This document shows positions 21,101 through 29,114 of a stretch of DNA of 43,308 nt, one piece after another. The DNA is taken from NCBI GenBank assembly GCA_964364175.1, contig CAYILR010000040.1, positions 1 through 43,308 on the forward strand. Direction: 5' to 3'. Within the stretch, counting starts at the first letter, position 1; each line of letters starts with the position of its first letter. The translations under genes and the position numbers were made by a program. This DNA comes from CAYILR01 sp964364175 (GTDB lineage: Bacteria > Bdellovibrionota > UBA1018). Under the pieces are notes generated by a model. It saw only the letters and a list, made by a program, of their open reading frames with translations. It made no database searches and was not told where the DNA came from.

Positions 21101-22909
21101 GCGGGCTCTGCGCTTACTAGCATAGTCGTATACGCTACTACCTTTTCCCTCGGTGGCACGGCGGTTGAGGGCATTACGAAGTTCGAGAACTGCCAATTCT
21201 ACAACAGCACGTATGGTGCCTCGGCCATGTTTGTATTGGGCGCCTCTGTGGCACAAGGTCGCTTGGTGTTCCAAAACTGTCAGATGTACGGGACGACCAA
21301 CGGCAGCAACAACATCGTAGCCATCAACAACGCAGCGGCGACTGTAGACGTTGACTTCAACAACTGCGTCGTTGGTGGATTCGATACTACCCTGATCAAC
21401 ACTGGCGCGGCCTCCTACGCGGGTAAGCTGGCGTTGACCAACTCCAGGATCATCCCGAACTCCAATGCTTTGCTAGGCTTGTACGCTGACATCGACTTGA
21501 CGAACTGCGACATCGCCGATGACATCAACTTGGTTGGCGCACGTAACGTAGTAAACTGTAGAGCGGTTAACGGCGCCATCATCCAAGGAGACGTAGCCAA
21601 CATCATCCAAGGATGCGACTTTCAAACCGGCGGCTCGTTCTACGGCTCGTTCGATAACCTTCTCGGTAGCAAGATTGCCCTACCCACAGGGCAGCAGTTG
21701 TACGCCGGGTCTACTGTAACCGATGGGACTCGTGTAATGGACGGGTGCGACGTAACACGCTCCGTAAGCGGTGCCGCCGCCGTGGCCCTCCTGTCTGTGC
21801 AAGGCGGCAAAGCGGCCGTCTTGAATACCGACTTCCGTGTCAGCGGCTCGACCACTGACAACACCCCTTGGATCTCGGTCAACGGCCAGAGTACGTTTGA
21901 GATGGCGGGCTGTGTGGTAGACCATCCAGGCGGAGGATCGGTGGGTGGCGCTGTCATTGGCTTGTACGCGAATACTAGCTCCTTGCGCGCACTGATTCAT
22001 GACAACGTCATAACCTCCAGCGCCGGTGCGCTCATCACGGGCAGCGCCACTACGGCCTCTAACGCAAACATTGACGTCTATGACAACACGCTTGTCCTGG
22101 GGGCGCTGGTTCCGGCTAGCGGATACGCAATAGACTTCACAGCCGGCGCAACGTTTAAGTTCGGGCGCGTGAGCCTTCGGGATAACAACGTAGAGTTGAC
22201 GTTCGCGCAGGAGTTGATCGTTAGATGCCAACGCGCGCACGATTTGGAGGTAGACAGAAACTACTTCACAGGCAGCAACTTGACGGCGCACACAATCACG
22301 CTCGGCACCACGGGCTCGACCACACAGGAGCAAAGGGCAGTTTCTTTCGTCGGCAACACCCTGATCACGGCAGCGAACAACGTCGACGTCCAGATACAGG
22401 ATTACCTGCTGAACGTAGCCGACAACAACAAACTCATCCTTAAATCGACAACTAACTCCGCCAAGAGCCTGGACCTCTATGTAGCACCGCAGGTTGGCCC
22501 GGCTACTACTGGGTTAGTCGGCGAAGCGCCAACGGTGAGCGCGTGTGGGAACACGCTCGTTGCCAACAACGCCGCCGCCGGTGGCTCCACAGCGGCCACT
22601 GCCAGTTTGCGCGTGTGGGGAGACGCAGCCGGCGAGACACAAGTCGTTAGAGTCAACAATAACACAATTCTAACAGATACGCCCTATAACGCCTGGTCTT
22701 TTATTGACGTTCGTGAGGCTAACACTGTCTCCGTTAATGACAACCTAGTGGTCGCGCGACGCTTTACTGGCGGCATTGAGACGGCCGAAATCACCGAGAC
22801 GAACACTGTGCTTGCGCTCGCTGTAGGAAACTCTGTGATCTGCTTGACATCCGGTGGCGGCACCATTGGCCTTGGCTACATAACAACCCTCATTAACGAG
22901 ACGTTCTAG
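18119..22909 (+). CDS. Giant tail fibre/spike with beta-helix C-terminal half, 1596 aa
   Basis: The start at 18119 follows GGGAG. Residues 1-200 look like a virion-attachment region, with ILQMQVMTQAAYLGDPELNW and HRDHEHANGITGD. Residues 200-560 contain fibre-type beta segments (IVAYVQGQRFVVAGSYNGT). From about 880 to 1580 repeated rungs such as FENCQFYNST, FQNCQMYGT, NNCVVGG, TNSRIIPN and LTNCDIADD indicate a right-handed beta-helix, as in phage spikes that bind or cut surface sugars. No catalytic motif is certain. Codon choice becomes more AT-rich after about 19.6 kb, suggesting exchange of the receptor-binding part. Its length fits a very long fibre. Confidence 0.7.
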   Translation: MTLSMKLRWREPDASQSINLRLKDVAAKGFLPFQPGSTTLLGAEISPVPFVLQVTVSPFVLSNFDGAVVLSDATSSALTVADGQINYVVCRARYRLLDTPILQMQVMTQAAYLGDPELNWLHVVGVVDLSVGGPYASVPTTRIFYENRHAVDQQTRSSWREPVATSGLLPLPPADHNRQGDVRLVTSTGSLYWWNESGSLWEVFDEVPLIVHRDHEHANGITGDSAVGTLLPGVSGAGALQAMDIGAVAVGSAYTVNGRLLQTPAVLTSTLASSVGAVRGLLRAEIDELAAFSYSYRVFLAGANNISYARIVDISDTHGAGTYTLTYDATGGTLSWDAGPAVAAPVAPSGLRRYRLYRPNGIDWIEVVAYSAPAVPGVTVSDSYTVNAPTDFETRFLVAHWFWDGSGALPLIVGQDKRRFGNMAFPQMGTEFKDVQFYPPETELRGNMVYSGGTCSALAGLNLRITGPIVAYVQGQRFVVAGSYNGTLLTASSTSYLYIDDAGVLQISTTDPATVFDSDGRSLQFAEVASVVTSVGSITTITDLRDPQLIVGAATRNARVRYTTTAAARWQEANKRLVIEDTAPGAESTTLETGGYRAVTGTYSAPSSTMTFDDVNTLVTGTVTLTNGLPSMTGSGTLFLTRLQPGTQFRVLSQNGGAAPEESTVYTVLSVASDTSATLTSNYTGVTGGGKTITRVFSVTSSGVSLSSGTLQPGSPNPSIISALYQSQLGNVRGLGVDDSGGAGLALSFLANSVTIATGQLRDFTLRQVYVGTAITLDTTALADGVYVVAWDQTANFSAGGFSVISAGTAEWRRHIALGFLQKSGGVNTAITDCAIHSAGHSAQLGFTVGQDPAGSGLDQLSNFRSLRAAMVFRCAYAATPYLPRHFILVDDIVEPTPIDFTSWELSGLTGTRLNGMSVVGMISGGGYNKVQVSWGTASVGATTPLIDFQYAVNSVSFENVLFQYLGDPGAADCCWIKDPGANLMVKNCEWQTVAGSALTSIVVYATTFSLGGTAVEGITKFENCQFYNSTYGASAMFVLGASVAQGRLVFQNCQMYGTTNGSNNIVAINNAAATVDVDFNNCVVGGFDTTLINTGAASYAGKLALTNSRIIPNSNALLGLYADIDLTNCDIADDINLVGARNVVNCRAVNGAIIQGDVANIIQGCDFQTGGSFYGSFDNLLGSKIALPTGQQLYAGSTVTDGTRVMDGCDVTRSVSGAAAVALLSVQGGKAAVLNTDFRVSGSTTDNTPWISVNGQSTFEMAGCVVDHPGGGSVGGAVIGLYANTSSLRALIHDNVITSSAGALITGSATTASNANIDVYDNTLVLGALVPASGYAIDFTAGATFKFGRVSLRDNNVELTFAQELIVRCQRAHDLEVDRNYFTGSNLTAHTITLGTTGSTTQEQRAVSFVGNTLITAANNVDVQIQDYLLNVADNNKLILKSTTNSAKSLDLYVAPQVGPATTGLVGEAPTVSACGNTLVANNAAAGGSTAATASLRVWGDAAGETQVVRVNNNTILTDTPYNAWSFIDVREANTVSVNDNLVVARRFTGGIETAEITETNTVLALAVGNSVICLTSGGGTIGLGYITTLINETF

Positions 22910-22918
22910 GAGAGCCGT

Positions 22919-23560
22919 ATGTTTGTTGTCTTAGCTAGTCAACTGCCCACGGAAAATGTATCCTGGGGCGCTGACAATACGTTCAAGAGTGGTGCGAATG
23001 CTTTTCTCATGGTCGCAAAGCGTGTGTTGGCCGGCCCACTACAGTACGTGTTTGACGACAACGCCAGCTTTGAGGGATGGGCCGCCTCTAACGGAGTTAG
23101 CTACACCGTCGTTGATCAAGCGGGGCTGGTCGCGTTAATTGACTCTCAACAGTGGGCCGAGGTCCCAGCTTCCACGATAGCTCCACGTCCGGTCTATCAA
23201 CCGCCTCCCCTATCCACGCTAAAAGCCAATCGAGTCAAGACGGTGGACATCCGCACTGGCGTATTGATCGCTGGCGGCTTCACAGTCGACGGCAAAGTGT
23301 TCTCTGCGTCCGACACCGCCCAGTTGAAGTGGTTGGGCATGTACACGTCGCGCACCGCGCTCTCGTACCCCGTCACGGTGCCCACTAAGGATGACAGTGA
23401 GTTCGTTTCGATCATCAACACTTCCGAGATCGAGACCTACTACAACACGCTCCTCGCGCGCATCCAGGCTGTCCTCTCGGGTGGTGTGACGCTCAAGGCT
23501 CAAATCGTCGGTGCCGCCAGCCAGGCGGCCTTGGATGCCATCGTCGACAATCGCACCTGA
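22919..23560 (+). CDS. Fibre-associated protein with DUF4376-like C-terminal domain, 213 aa
   Basis: AGGAG upstream of ATG 22919. The C-terminal half has NRVKTVDIRTGVLIAGGFTV, then VFSASDTAQLKWLGM and an ending with helices, the pattern of DUF4376, found in tail fibre chaperone or distal fibre proteins. The N-terminal half is unassigned. It follows the giant fibre gene directly, so it may help fold it or cap it. Confidence 0.65.
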   Translation: MFVVLASQLPTENVSWGADNTFKSGANAFLMVAKRVLAGPLQYVFDDNASFEGWAASNGVSYTVVDQAGLVALIDSQQWAEVPASTIAPRPVYQPPPLSTLKANRVKTVDIRTGVLIAGGFTVDGKVFSASDTAQLKWLGMYTSRTALSYPVTVPTKDDSEFVSIINTSEIETYYNTLLARIQAVLSGGVTLKAQIVGAASQAALDAIVDNRT

Positions 23561-23606
23561 TAGTTGTGAACGGCTGAGCGCATCCTAGCTCAGTTAAGGA
23601 GCCTCT

Positions 23607-25337
23607 ATGCCTCTGCCGTCTACGTTCATCGAGACCCTGCGCCGGCTGCTCGCAGATCCTGCGCTTGCGACGAAGAACGCCATCCTCGATTCGTCCATGC
23701 TGACTTACCTCACGGACCGCGTGAACGCGCTCACGTCCGACGTGACCCAGTGGTTCGGGGCGCCGGACGTGCTGACCACAGGTACTGGAGTGACGCCTAC
23801 GGGAGCGCTGGCCCCAAACGTCACCAGGAGCGCTGTGGCGCTTGATACGGACGGCTTCGAGATGAGGCTATCGAAGTTCCGGGATGGGCTTCAGAGCGCG
23901 CCCCGGAAGGTCCGGCGCCGGTTGCCTTCGGACGTGCCTCCCTCAACACCTCCGGCCGACCGAGTCCGCTACGTCATGGCCGACACATCGGATGGAGTAC
24001 TGCTCCTCGACTCAAACCTGGAGATCGCCCGTACTTTCCCCGGTCTGATCTCTGGTGTTGGACCTATCGCAACCAATGAGTACCGCGATGCCGAGTGTGC
24101 AGCAGTGGGGACCATTGCCGCGACCGAGTTGATGATCATCGCCTGCGGTGCCCAACACGCTGTGCAGATCCTGAACTACACGACAGGTGCTCTGGTAGCC
24201 ACCATCGGCACGCCAGCCATCGCGGGCTTGCCAGACGGTGCTCCTGTTCGTCTGACAGATCCTGTGTCTGTCTCCATCGATGAAACCAATACTCGGCTGT
24301 TCATCGCCTGCCGCACTGGCACTCCGCCAGGGGCCTCGGCCGCCAATGGCTTCGTCTGTGAGTTCAATATCGCCACACCGGCTACTCCGGTGTTCGTCGG
24401 CTATGTTCTGTTCGACAAAGGCTTGAGCCGCCTCAACAACAGCGAGTGCTTCCAGCCTTCGGACATCTTCCACACCCCAGCCGGAGTTGGTGTTGGAGCC
24501 CCGCCTGCTCGTCTGTGGGTGGCGAATGGCATCGGTGATGTGGCGGCCTTCGAGCGCACGCTGTTGACCGATCCGTTCACGCCAAGCCTCGTCATCGAAG
24601 CTCAAGGCCAGGGCTATGTTCTCGGCCCGGACAAGGTGACGGTTCTGCCGGCGGACCTGTCCGAGAATGCAATCGATGTACTCACGGTGAGCAGCATCAG
24701 TAAGTTGTTCGTGGCCGCAAGCCTCGTGGGTCAGGTTGAGGTGTTCCGTGTCTCATCGGGTGAGGCCGCGGTCCCGTTTGGCACCCATGAGGAGACCTAC
24801 GGGCAGCGTGGCATCGAATCCACGATGCCGTTCAACACGATGCTCCGGGTCTACTCAACACCACAGCAGCCGCCCCTGACGTTCGGCGTCTTCAGCCAGG
24901 CGACGGGCGTGGTGGCGGACAGCCTGACGCTGCCTGGGGAGGCCGTGGCTTCATCCGTGCTGGTGGTGGCGGACGCGGAGGCGGGTCGCGTGCAGCGGCT
25001 CCGCACAGAGGTCTACGGCGCGAACAACACCGTCACGTTCGCTGGTCAGGTATCAACCGTCCCTATCTTCATCGCGGGCTGGTTTTTGCCGGCTGATTCG
25101 ACGTTCCCACCCGAGTTCCTGACACTTGAAGTACGTGATCCTGGAGACGCAACAGTCACTCCCGTGATTCCAGCAACGTCCTGGCGTGAAGTACCTCGCG
25201 CTGGTTTCTCGGTTCCGGTACAAGGGCCGGCGATGACGCGCTACCAGTTCCGCCTGCGAGCGACCTTGCCACGCACCGCCGCAGTGCAGAGCTACCAAGT
25301 AGGTGCGTTGGGGGTATTACTGAGACAGGCTTGGTGA
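23607..25337 (+). CDS. Beta-propeller-like virion protein, 576 aa
   Basis: Strong AAGGAG before ATG 23607. The middle region repeats motifs of the form 'vhhADTSDGVLLLDSN' and 'LFIACRTG ... FVCEFNI' and 'LWVANGIGDVAAF', suggesting blades of an NHL/lactonase-type propeller (about residues 115-420). The N-terminal 100 residues look helical and could anchor it; the C-terminal part is a beta-sandwich-like region. Propellers in fibres often bind receptors. No catalytic residues can be named. Confidence 0.55.
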   Translation: MPLPSTFIETLRRLLADPALATKNAILDSSMLTYLTDRVNALTSDVTQWFGAPDVLTTGTGVTPTGALAPNVTRSAVALDTDGFEMRLSKFRDGLQSAPRKVRRRLPSDVPPSTPPADRVRYVMADTSDGVLLLDSNLEIARTFPGLISGVGPIATNEYRDAECAAVGTIAATELMIIACGAQHAVQILNYTTGALVATIGTPAIAGLPDGAPVRLTDPVSVSIDETNTRLFIACRTGTPPGASAANGFVCEFNIATPATPVFVGYVLFDKGLSRLNNSECFQPSDIFHTPAGVGVGAPPARLWVANGIGDVAAFERTLLTDPFTPSLVIEAQGQGYVLGPDKVTVLPADLSENAIDVLTVSSISKLFVAASLVGQVEVFRVSSGEAAVPFGTHEETYGQRGIESTMPFNTMLRVYSTPQQPPLTFGVFSQATGVVADSLTLPGEAVASSVLVVADAEAGRVQRLRTEVYGANNTVTFAGQVSTVPIFIAGWFLPADSTFPPEFLTLEVRDPGDATVTPVIPATSWREVPRAGFSVPVQGPAMTRYQFRLRATLPRTAAVQSYQVGALGVLLRQAW

Positions 25338-25379
25338 CATTGTGATTGACATGGCCTTCAAGACCATTCAGGTGTCCTG

Positions 25380-25892
25380 ATGGCGCTGTTGATGGATTTC
25401 ACCACCGAAGGGGCCAGCCGCGCTGGCCAGATCGGTCTATTTGGGTTGAGGTTCATAGCCACCCACGTGGCTTACGGCTCCTCTGGGTACAACCTTGGAA
25501 CGCCTACGCTCGCCCTACCGTTGGTACCTGCTTCAACAGCCTTGGTCGCTGAGGTCTACCGCAAGTTCGTCCCACCAGAAAACACAGTGCTGGATACGAT
25601 TGTGGCTCCAAGAGGTCTGGAGACCACCTATACCACGGTTGGCGGTGAGGACTTCACGTCAATCCTTGGAGAGGCAGGGCTCTTCGCAACGGTAACTGAC
25701 CCCGGCACAACTGGACTACCACTTGGTTATGTCTTTCTACTCGCACAAGCACACTTTCCGCGCATCGTGTTCTCGCTCTATAACCGGCTGGCAATTGAAT
25801 GGCCTATTGATTACAGTGGCGCGGCTGCTCCTCTCGTCTATAACTCACCCATCCTCTACAACCAGCCAATCATCATCTACAACAATCCTTGA
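25380..25892 (+). CDS. Fibre-head-type protein, 170 aa
   Basis: Start ATG at 25380 overlaps the stop of a 9-codon reading frame at 25351-25380 (TGATG), so translation may be coupled. It shares the pattern GLRFIATHVAYGSSGYNLGTPT with the 15870 protein, a DUF3751-like fibre base. The tail repeats YNSPILYNQPIIIYNNP. Likely a second fibre-base protein. Confidence 0.55.
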   Translation: MALLMDFTTEGASRAGQIGLFGLRFIATHVAYGSSGYNLGTPTLALPLVPASTALVAEVYRKFVPPENTVLDTIVAPRGLETTYTTVGGEDFTSILGEAGLFATVTDPGTTGLPLGYVFLLAQAHFPRIVFSLYNRLAIEWPIDYSGAAAPLVYNSPILYNQPIIIYNNP

Positions 25893-25902
25893 GTGGTGAG
25901 CC

Positions 25903-26778
25903 ATGCCTAGTGTTTATCCCGGAGCCTTAGACGCGCTGACGAACCCGACAGCGGCCAGTCCGTTGACGGCGCCGTCGCACGCGGATCAGCACATCGATGC
26001 CAATGACTGCATTGAGGCAGTCGAAGCCACACTCGGCATCAATCCACAGGGGGCCTACGCCACTATCGAGGCTCGTCTTGCGGCGCTAAGCACGACTATC
26101 GCGCGCCAGGAACTGGTGACCACCCAGAACATTACCGGCACAGACACCGTACTGACAGACGTGCTGGGCTTCCTTCCCGCATCCAACGCCTCAGTGCGGC
26201 TGTTCTTGAACGGCGTGTTTCAACAACAAGGTGTCGGGGCCGACTACACAGTTTCCGGAACAGCTATCACTTGGCTTGCATTGACTGGCACAGCCGTAGA
26301 CATGACCACCGGAGATATATTAGTTGCCGCATACGGCGTGGATGGTAGCGGAGCACCTGGCGGTCTTGATACCCAGGTTCAGTTCAATGACGGCGGGGGA
26401 TTTGGGGGCGACCCTAACTTCGTCTACAACAAAACCACTGATCGCCTTGGTGTGCGAACGACTCCGCTAAGTGCGCTGGACGTCGGCGGTTCGGTTGGCG
26501 CCAATGTGACTTCGACCGCTATTTCCTTGCTGCTCGACGATACCCACCATACCGTGTTGGTGGATGCTTCTGGCGGCCCCCGAACCATTACATTGCCCGC
26601 CGTTGCCGGCTGCACACGACGCCGCTACGAGATCAAAAAAACTGACAGCAGCGCCAACATTGTGACCGTCGATGGCAACGGGGCTGAGACCATCGACGGC
26701 TCTTCCTCATATACTCTTGCTATGCAGTATAAGTCTGTGACCATAGTTTGTGATGGCTCAACCTGGCATGTAGTGTAA
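25903..26778 (+). CDS. Tail-fibre-type protein, 291 aa
   Basis: Starts MPSVYPGALDALTNPTAASP. The stretch PSHADQHIDANDCIEAVEATL (26-46) is typical of phage fibre N-termini. The middle contains SVRLFLNGVFQQQG and ADYTVSGTAITWLAL, the FQQGGADY-type beta-barrel segment. The C-terminal region resembles repeating beta strands ending in SYTLAMQYKSVTIVCDGSTW, often seen in distal fibre trimers. Codon use is less biased than in early genes. Confidence 0.65.
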   Translation: MPSVYPGALDALTNPTAASPLTAPSHADQHIDANDCIEAVEATLGINPQGAYATIEARLAALSTTIARQELVTTQNITGTDTVLTDVLGFLPASNASVRLFLNGVFQQQGVGADYTVSGTAITWLALTGTAVDMTTGDILVAAYGVDGSGAPGGLDTQVQFNDGGGFGGDPNFVYNKTTDRLGVRTTPLSALDVGGSVGANVTSTAISLLLDDTHHTVLVDASGGPRTITLPAVAGCTRRRYEIKKTDSSANIVTVDGNGAETIDGSSSYTLAMQYKSVTIVCDGSTWHVV

Positions 26779-26808
26779 TCCAAATCAACATCTGAGGCTG
26801 CGCAACGC

Positions 26809-27513
26809 ATGTCATACACGTTACCAAACTTGGCAGCTACGCTCGACTATGCACGGTCGTCGCTGGTGGAGATCGACGACTTCATCGGCGCGTCTCCTAT
26901 CAGCACGTCATCGCCTTTCTCTCTTCGGGCTAGTGGAGCGGGAGCGGGTGCTAGCCATGCCGCGTTGATCGGTGACAACTCCCCTGGAGTCGTTGAGCTA
27001 ACAACCGGCACTACTTCTTCAGGTGAAGCCACGCTCACTGGGGGTTACAACGCGGGCATAAGCTCCACCAACGGCAGTATTCTCCGTTTCGCTTCTGGCA
27101 TCCAAACAGTGTTCGAGGCGCGGGTTCAACTGGATAGCTTGGCAACGAATGGTGTAGAGGAGTTTGATGTCTACGTTGGACTAGGGCTGGCATCCATTAG
27201 TTACGCACGGTTTAGGTACAATGTGGACACCAGTGCCAACTGGACAGTGGAGAACGACGACACTGGCGGTTCCGCAACAACCACAACATCTGGAACGGTA
27301 GTAGCAGCCGGCACCTGGTATCGAATGCGGGCCGTTGTCTCTGGAGTGACGAACGTCCAATACTACTTGAATGATTCATTGGTGGCTACGCACACTACAA
27401 ACTTGCCAGGTAGTGCGACCCCTGGTGTCTCCATCGTCAAGTCGGTAGGAACGTCAGCCGCAATTCTGCGCGTCGACTATATCGCTGTGGCCCAGTATGG
27501 TCTGAGTCGATAA
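26809..27513 (+). CDS. Fibre protein with lectin-like fold, 234 aa
   Basis: Residues 60-230 show the strands of a concanavalin-like lectin domain: VFEARVQLDSL, EFDVYVGLG, RFRYNVDTS, WTVEND, WYRMRAVVSG, VQYYLNDSLVATH and a closing DYIAVAQYG. Such domains bind sugars or act as receptor-binding tips in phage. A weak TGAGG precedes the ATG. Follows another fibre gene by 30 bases. Confidence 0.6.
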   Translation: MSYTLPNLAATLDYARSSLVEIDDFIGASPISTSSPFSLRASGAGAGASHAALIGDNSPGVVELTTGTTSSGEATLTGGYNAGISSTNGSILRFASGIQTVFEARVQLDSLATNGVEEFDVYVGLGLASISYARFRYNVDTSANWTVENDDTGGSATTTTSGTVVAAGTWYRMRAVVSGVTNVQYYLNDSLVATHTTNLPGSATPGVSIVKSVGTSAAILRVDYIAVAQYGLSR

Positions 27514-27522
27514 GGAGCTAGC

Positions 27523-27924
27523 ATGACCGACGAAATGCCGTGGTATCGACGTTGGTGGGCCGTCATCGCAGCCCTGGTGCTGGGTATTTTGGGCGGCATC
27601 TTTGCCGTCGTCAGTAAGACGACGTTCACTAAGAAGAAGCTGAAAGAGGCCCAGACCTCAGACAATCGTGTCTTGGAAGAGCGGCTGAAAGACCAAACAG
27701 AACTTGGAAAAGTTCGACTTCGGCTCGTGGACACCAAAGCTGAAGCCGAGAAGGCAAAAGCCGAAGCCGAACACAAGGAGAAGACTGATGCACTTGCAGA
27801 CAAGGCCAAGGCTGATGCGGCCAAGAATGCTGCCAATCCTGATGATGCTGCCCGTTCTCTGGGCTCTGCCCTTGAGCGCGCAGCCCACAAGCTCAACAAC
27901 GGCCCCGGCTCCAAAGTGCAGTGA
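27523..27924 (+). CDS. Inner-membrane spanin-like protein, 133 aa
   Basis: AAGGAG before ATG 27523. An N-terminal aromatic basic end (WYRRWW) and one membrane span (residues about 12-31) are followed by a long coiled coil of alternating K, A and E residues (60-120), the plan of phage Rz-type i-spanins that join inner to outer membrane at lysis. The next gene begins within its 3' end in another frame, as in spanin pairs. Function is inferred from topology. Confidence 0.55.
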   Translation: MTDEMPWYRRWWAVIAALVLGILGGIFAVVSKTTFTKKKLKEAQTSDNRVLEERLKDQTELGKVRLRLVDTKAEAEKAKAEAEHKEKTDALADKAKADAAKNAANPDDAARSLGSALERAAHKLNNGPGSKVQ

Positions 27925-28333
27925 TCCGGCCGCGAAATGCCAGGTCGTCCTGCTGAAAGGCAAGCCCGCCCCAACCGATGGCGTGTTCCTCACGTCGCCG
28001 TTGGCGGCCGAGCTTGCTGCGAAGCTCGACCAGTGTCTCTCCCAGATCGACTTGGAGATCGAGAACGGCCAGAAGCTCGTCAAGATCGAACAGGACGCTT
28101 GCACCCAGCGGGTTGTAGTCGTGACGTCCACCGCCGCGAGCCGGGAGGCGCTACTGAAGGAAGCTCTGGAGAAGGAACAGAAGCGAGCCCGAGACGCCGC
28201 AGCCGAGACGGCCGGCGCGGAGATGGGTCAGTGGCTTTGGGGTGCTGGAGGTGTGGCTGCGGGCCTCGTGGTAGGCGCTCTGGTCGGTGGCGGCGCGGTC
28301 TTCTACTTCGCGACCGTTGCGCCGATTCCCTGA
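27827..28333 (+). CDS. Secreted protein with C-terminal membrane anchor, spanin-like partner (start uncertain)
   Basis: Begins about 98 bases inside the previous gene. With ATG 27827 the N-terminus is MLPILMMLPVLWALPLSAQ, a signal peptide cut after SA; longer starts at 27704, 27788 and 27815 are possible but give a basic leader. It has a helical central part (KEALEKEQKRARDAA) and a C-terminal span GAGGVAAGLVVGALVGGGAV. Signal plus C-terminal anchor recalls single-gene (u-type) spanins, but the lipobox cysteine is absent. Four cysteines are in the outer part. Spanin role is likely, not certain. Confidence 0.5.
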   Translation: MLPILMMLPVLWALPLSAQPTSSTTAPAPKCSDPAAKCQVVLLKGKPAPTDGVFLTSPLAAELAAKLDQCLSQIDLEIENGQKLVKIEQDACTQRVVVVTSTAASREALLKEALEKEQKRARDAAAETAGAEMGQWLWGAGGVAAGLVVGALVGGGAVFYFATVAPIP

Positions 28334-28406
28334 CCAAAAACCGACGACAACGTCCCCAGCACATCAACCTTACTCAGAAGCCGGACACGCCTCCGAGGAG
28401 CCCGCC

Positions 28407-29114
28407 ATGCCCCTTTGCACCATCCAGAATCGTCTTCCATCCAATCTGGCCATTCCGCCTCCCGTTGGGCTCATTCTGGGGCCGAACGCTGCGGTCACTG
28501 TGGCGCTGACCCTTTTCAGTCTTGAGTCGTCTCCAGATCTCAAAGACCTTCTGAACCGGGGCTTGATCACGTTGATCGTGGCCGAGGATCCGAGCACGCC
28601 GGATGCACTCGAAGGTGGTGTGCTCTCCATCGTCTCCGGTTCTACTGCTGCGGCAACTGCTGCTGCTGCGGCTGCTCTTGCGTCGCAGGGCGCCGCGGCT
28701 GCTTCGGCTGCCGCCGCCCTCGTCTCGGAAGGCAACGCTGCCGCCACACTCGCTGGCGCTATGACAAAGGCGGCCATCCGCGACATCTCATTCTCAGTGG
28801 CGGCGGAAGCTGCGGATGCGCGCGTGGTTTCCTGCCTCGTGAAGGACGGCGACGGTACGACAGTCGCAGCCGCGACCGAAGTCTATGTCGAGGTCATCGC
28901 CCCAACCGCCGGCAAAGGCTTCATCGCTGTCACTACAGGCACGAGTGTCGTTTTGCTCAACGACGTGGCAGGTCAGGTTCATCGCGCATGGATCACGACC
29001 ACGGCCGCTGGTGCGTTCGCCTTCTCGGTGACGGATAACCTGGCTGAAACTGTCCTTGTCCGTGCGGCAGGCGACAACGGTGCTCTGTCGCATGTGAGCG
29101 TTGCCTTCGCATGA
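28407..29114 (+). CDS. Fibre/virion protein with alanine-rich helix, 235 aa
   Basis: GAGGAG lies 7 bases before ATG 28407; an upstream in-frame ATG is rejected. Residues about 75-115 are an alanine-rich stretch (TAAATAAAAAALASQGAA) likely to form a trimeric coil. The C-terminal half is a beta domain (LVKDGDGTTVAAATEVYVEV ...). Such a coil-then-tip plan fits a minor fibre or decoration protein. Overlaps the next gene by 4 bases. Confidence 0.55.
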   Translation: MPLCTIQNRLPSNLAIPPPVGLILGPNAAVTVALTLFSLESSPDLKDLLNRGLITLIVAEDPSTPDALEGGVLSIVSGSTAAATAAAAAALASQGAAAASAAAALVSEGNAAATLAGAMTKAAIRDISFSVAAEAADARVVSCLVKDGDGTTVAAATEVYVEVIAPTAGKGFIAVTTGTSVVLLNDVAGQVHRAWITTTAAGAFAFSVTDNLAETVLVRAAGDNGALSHVSVAFA

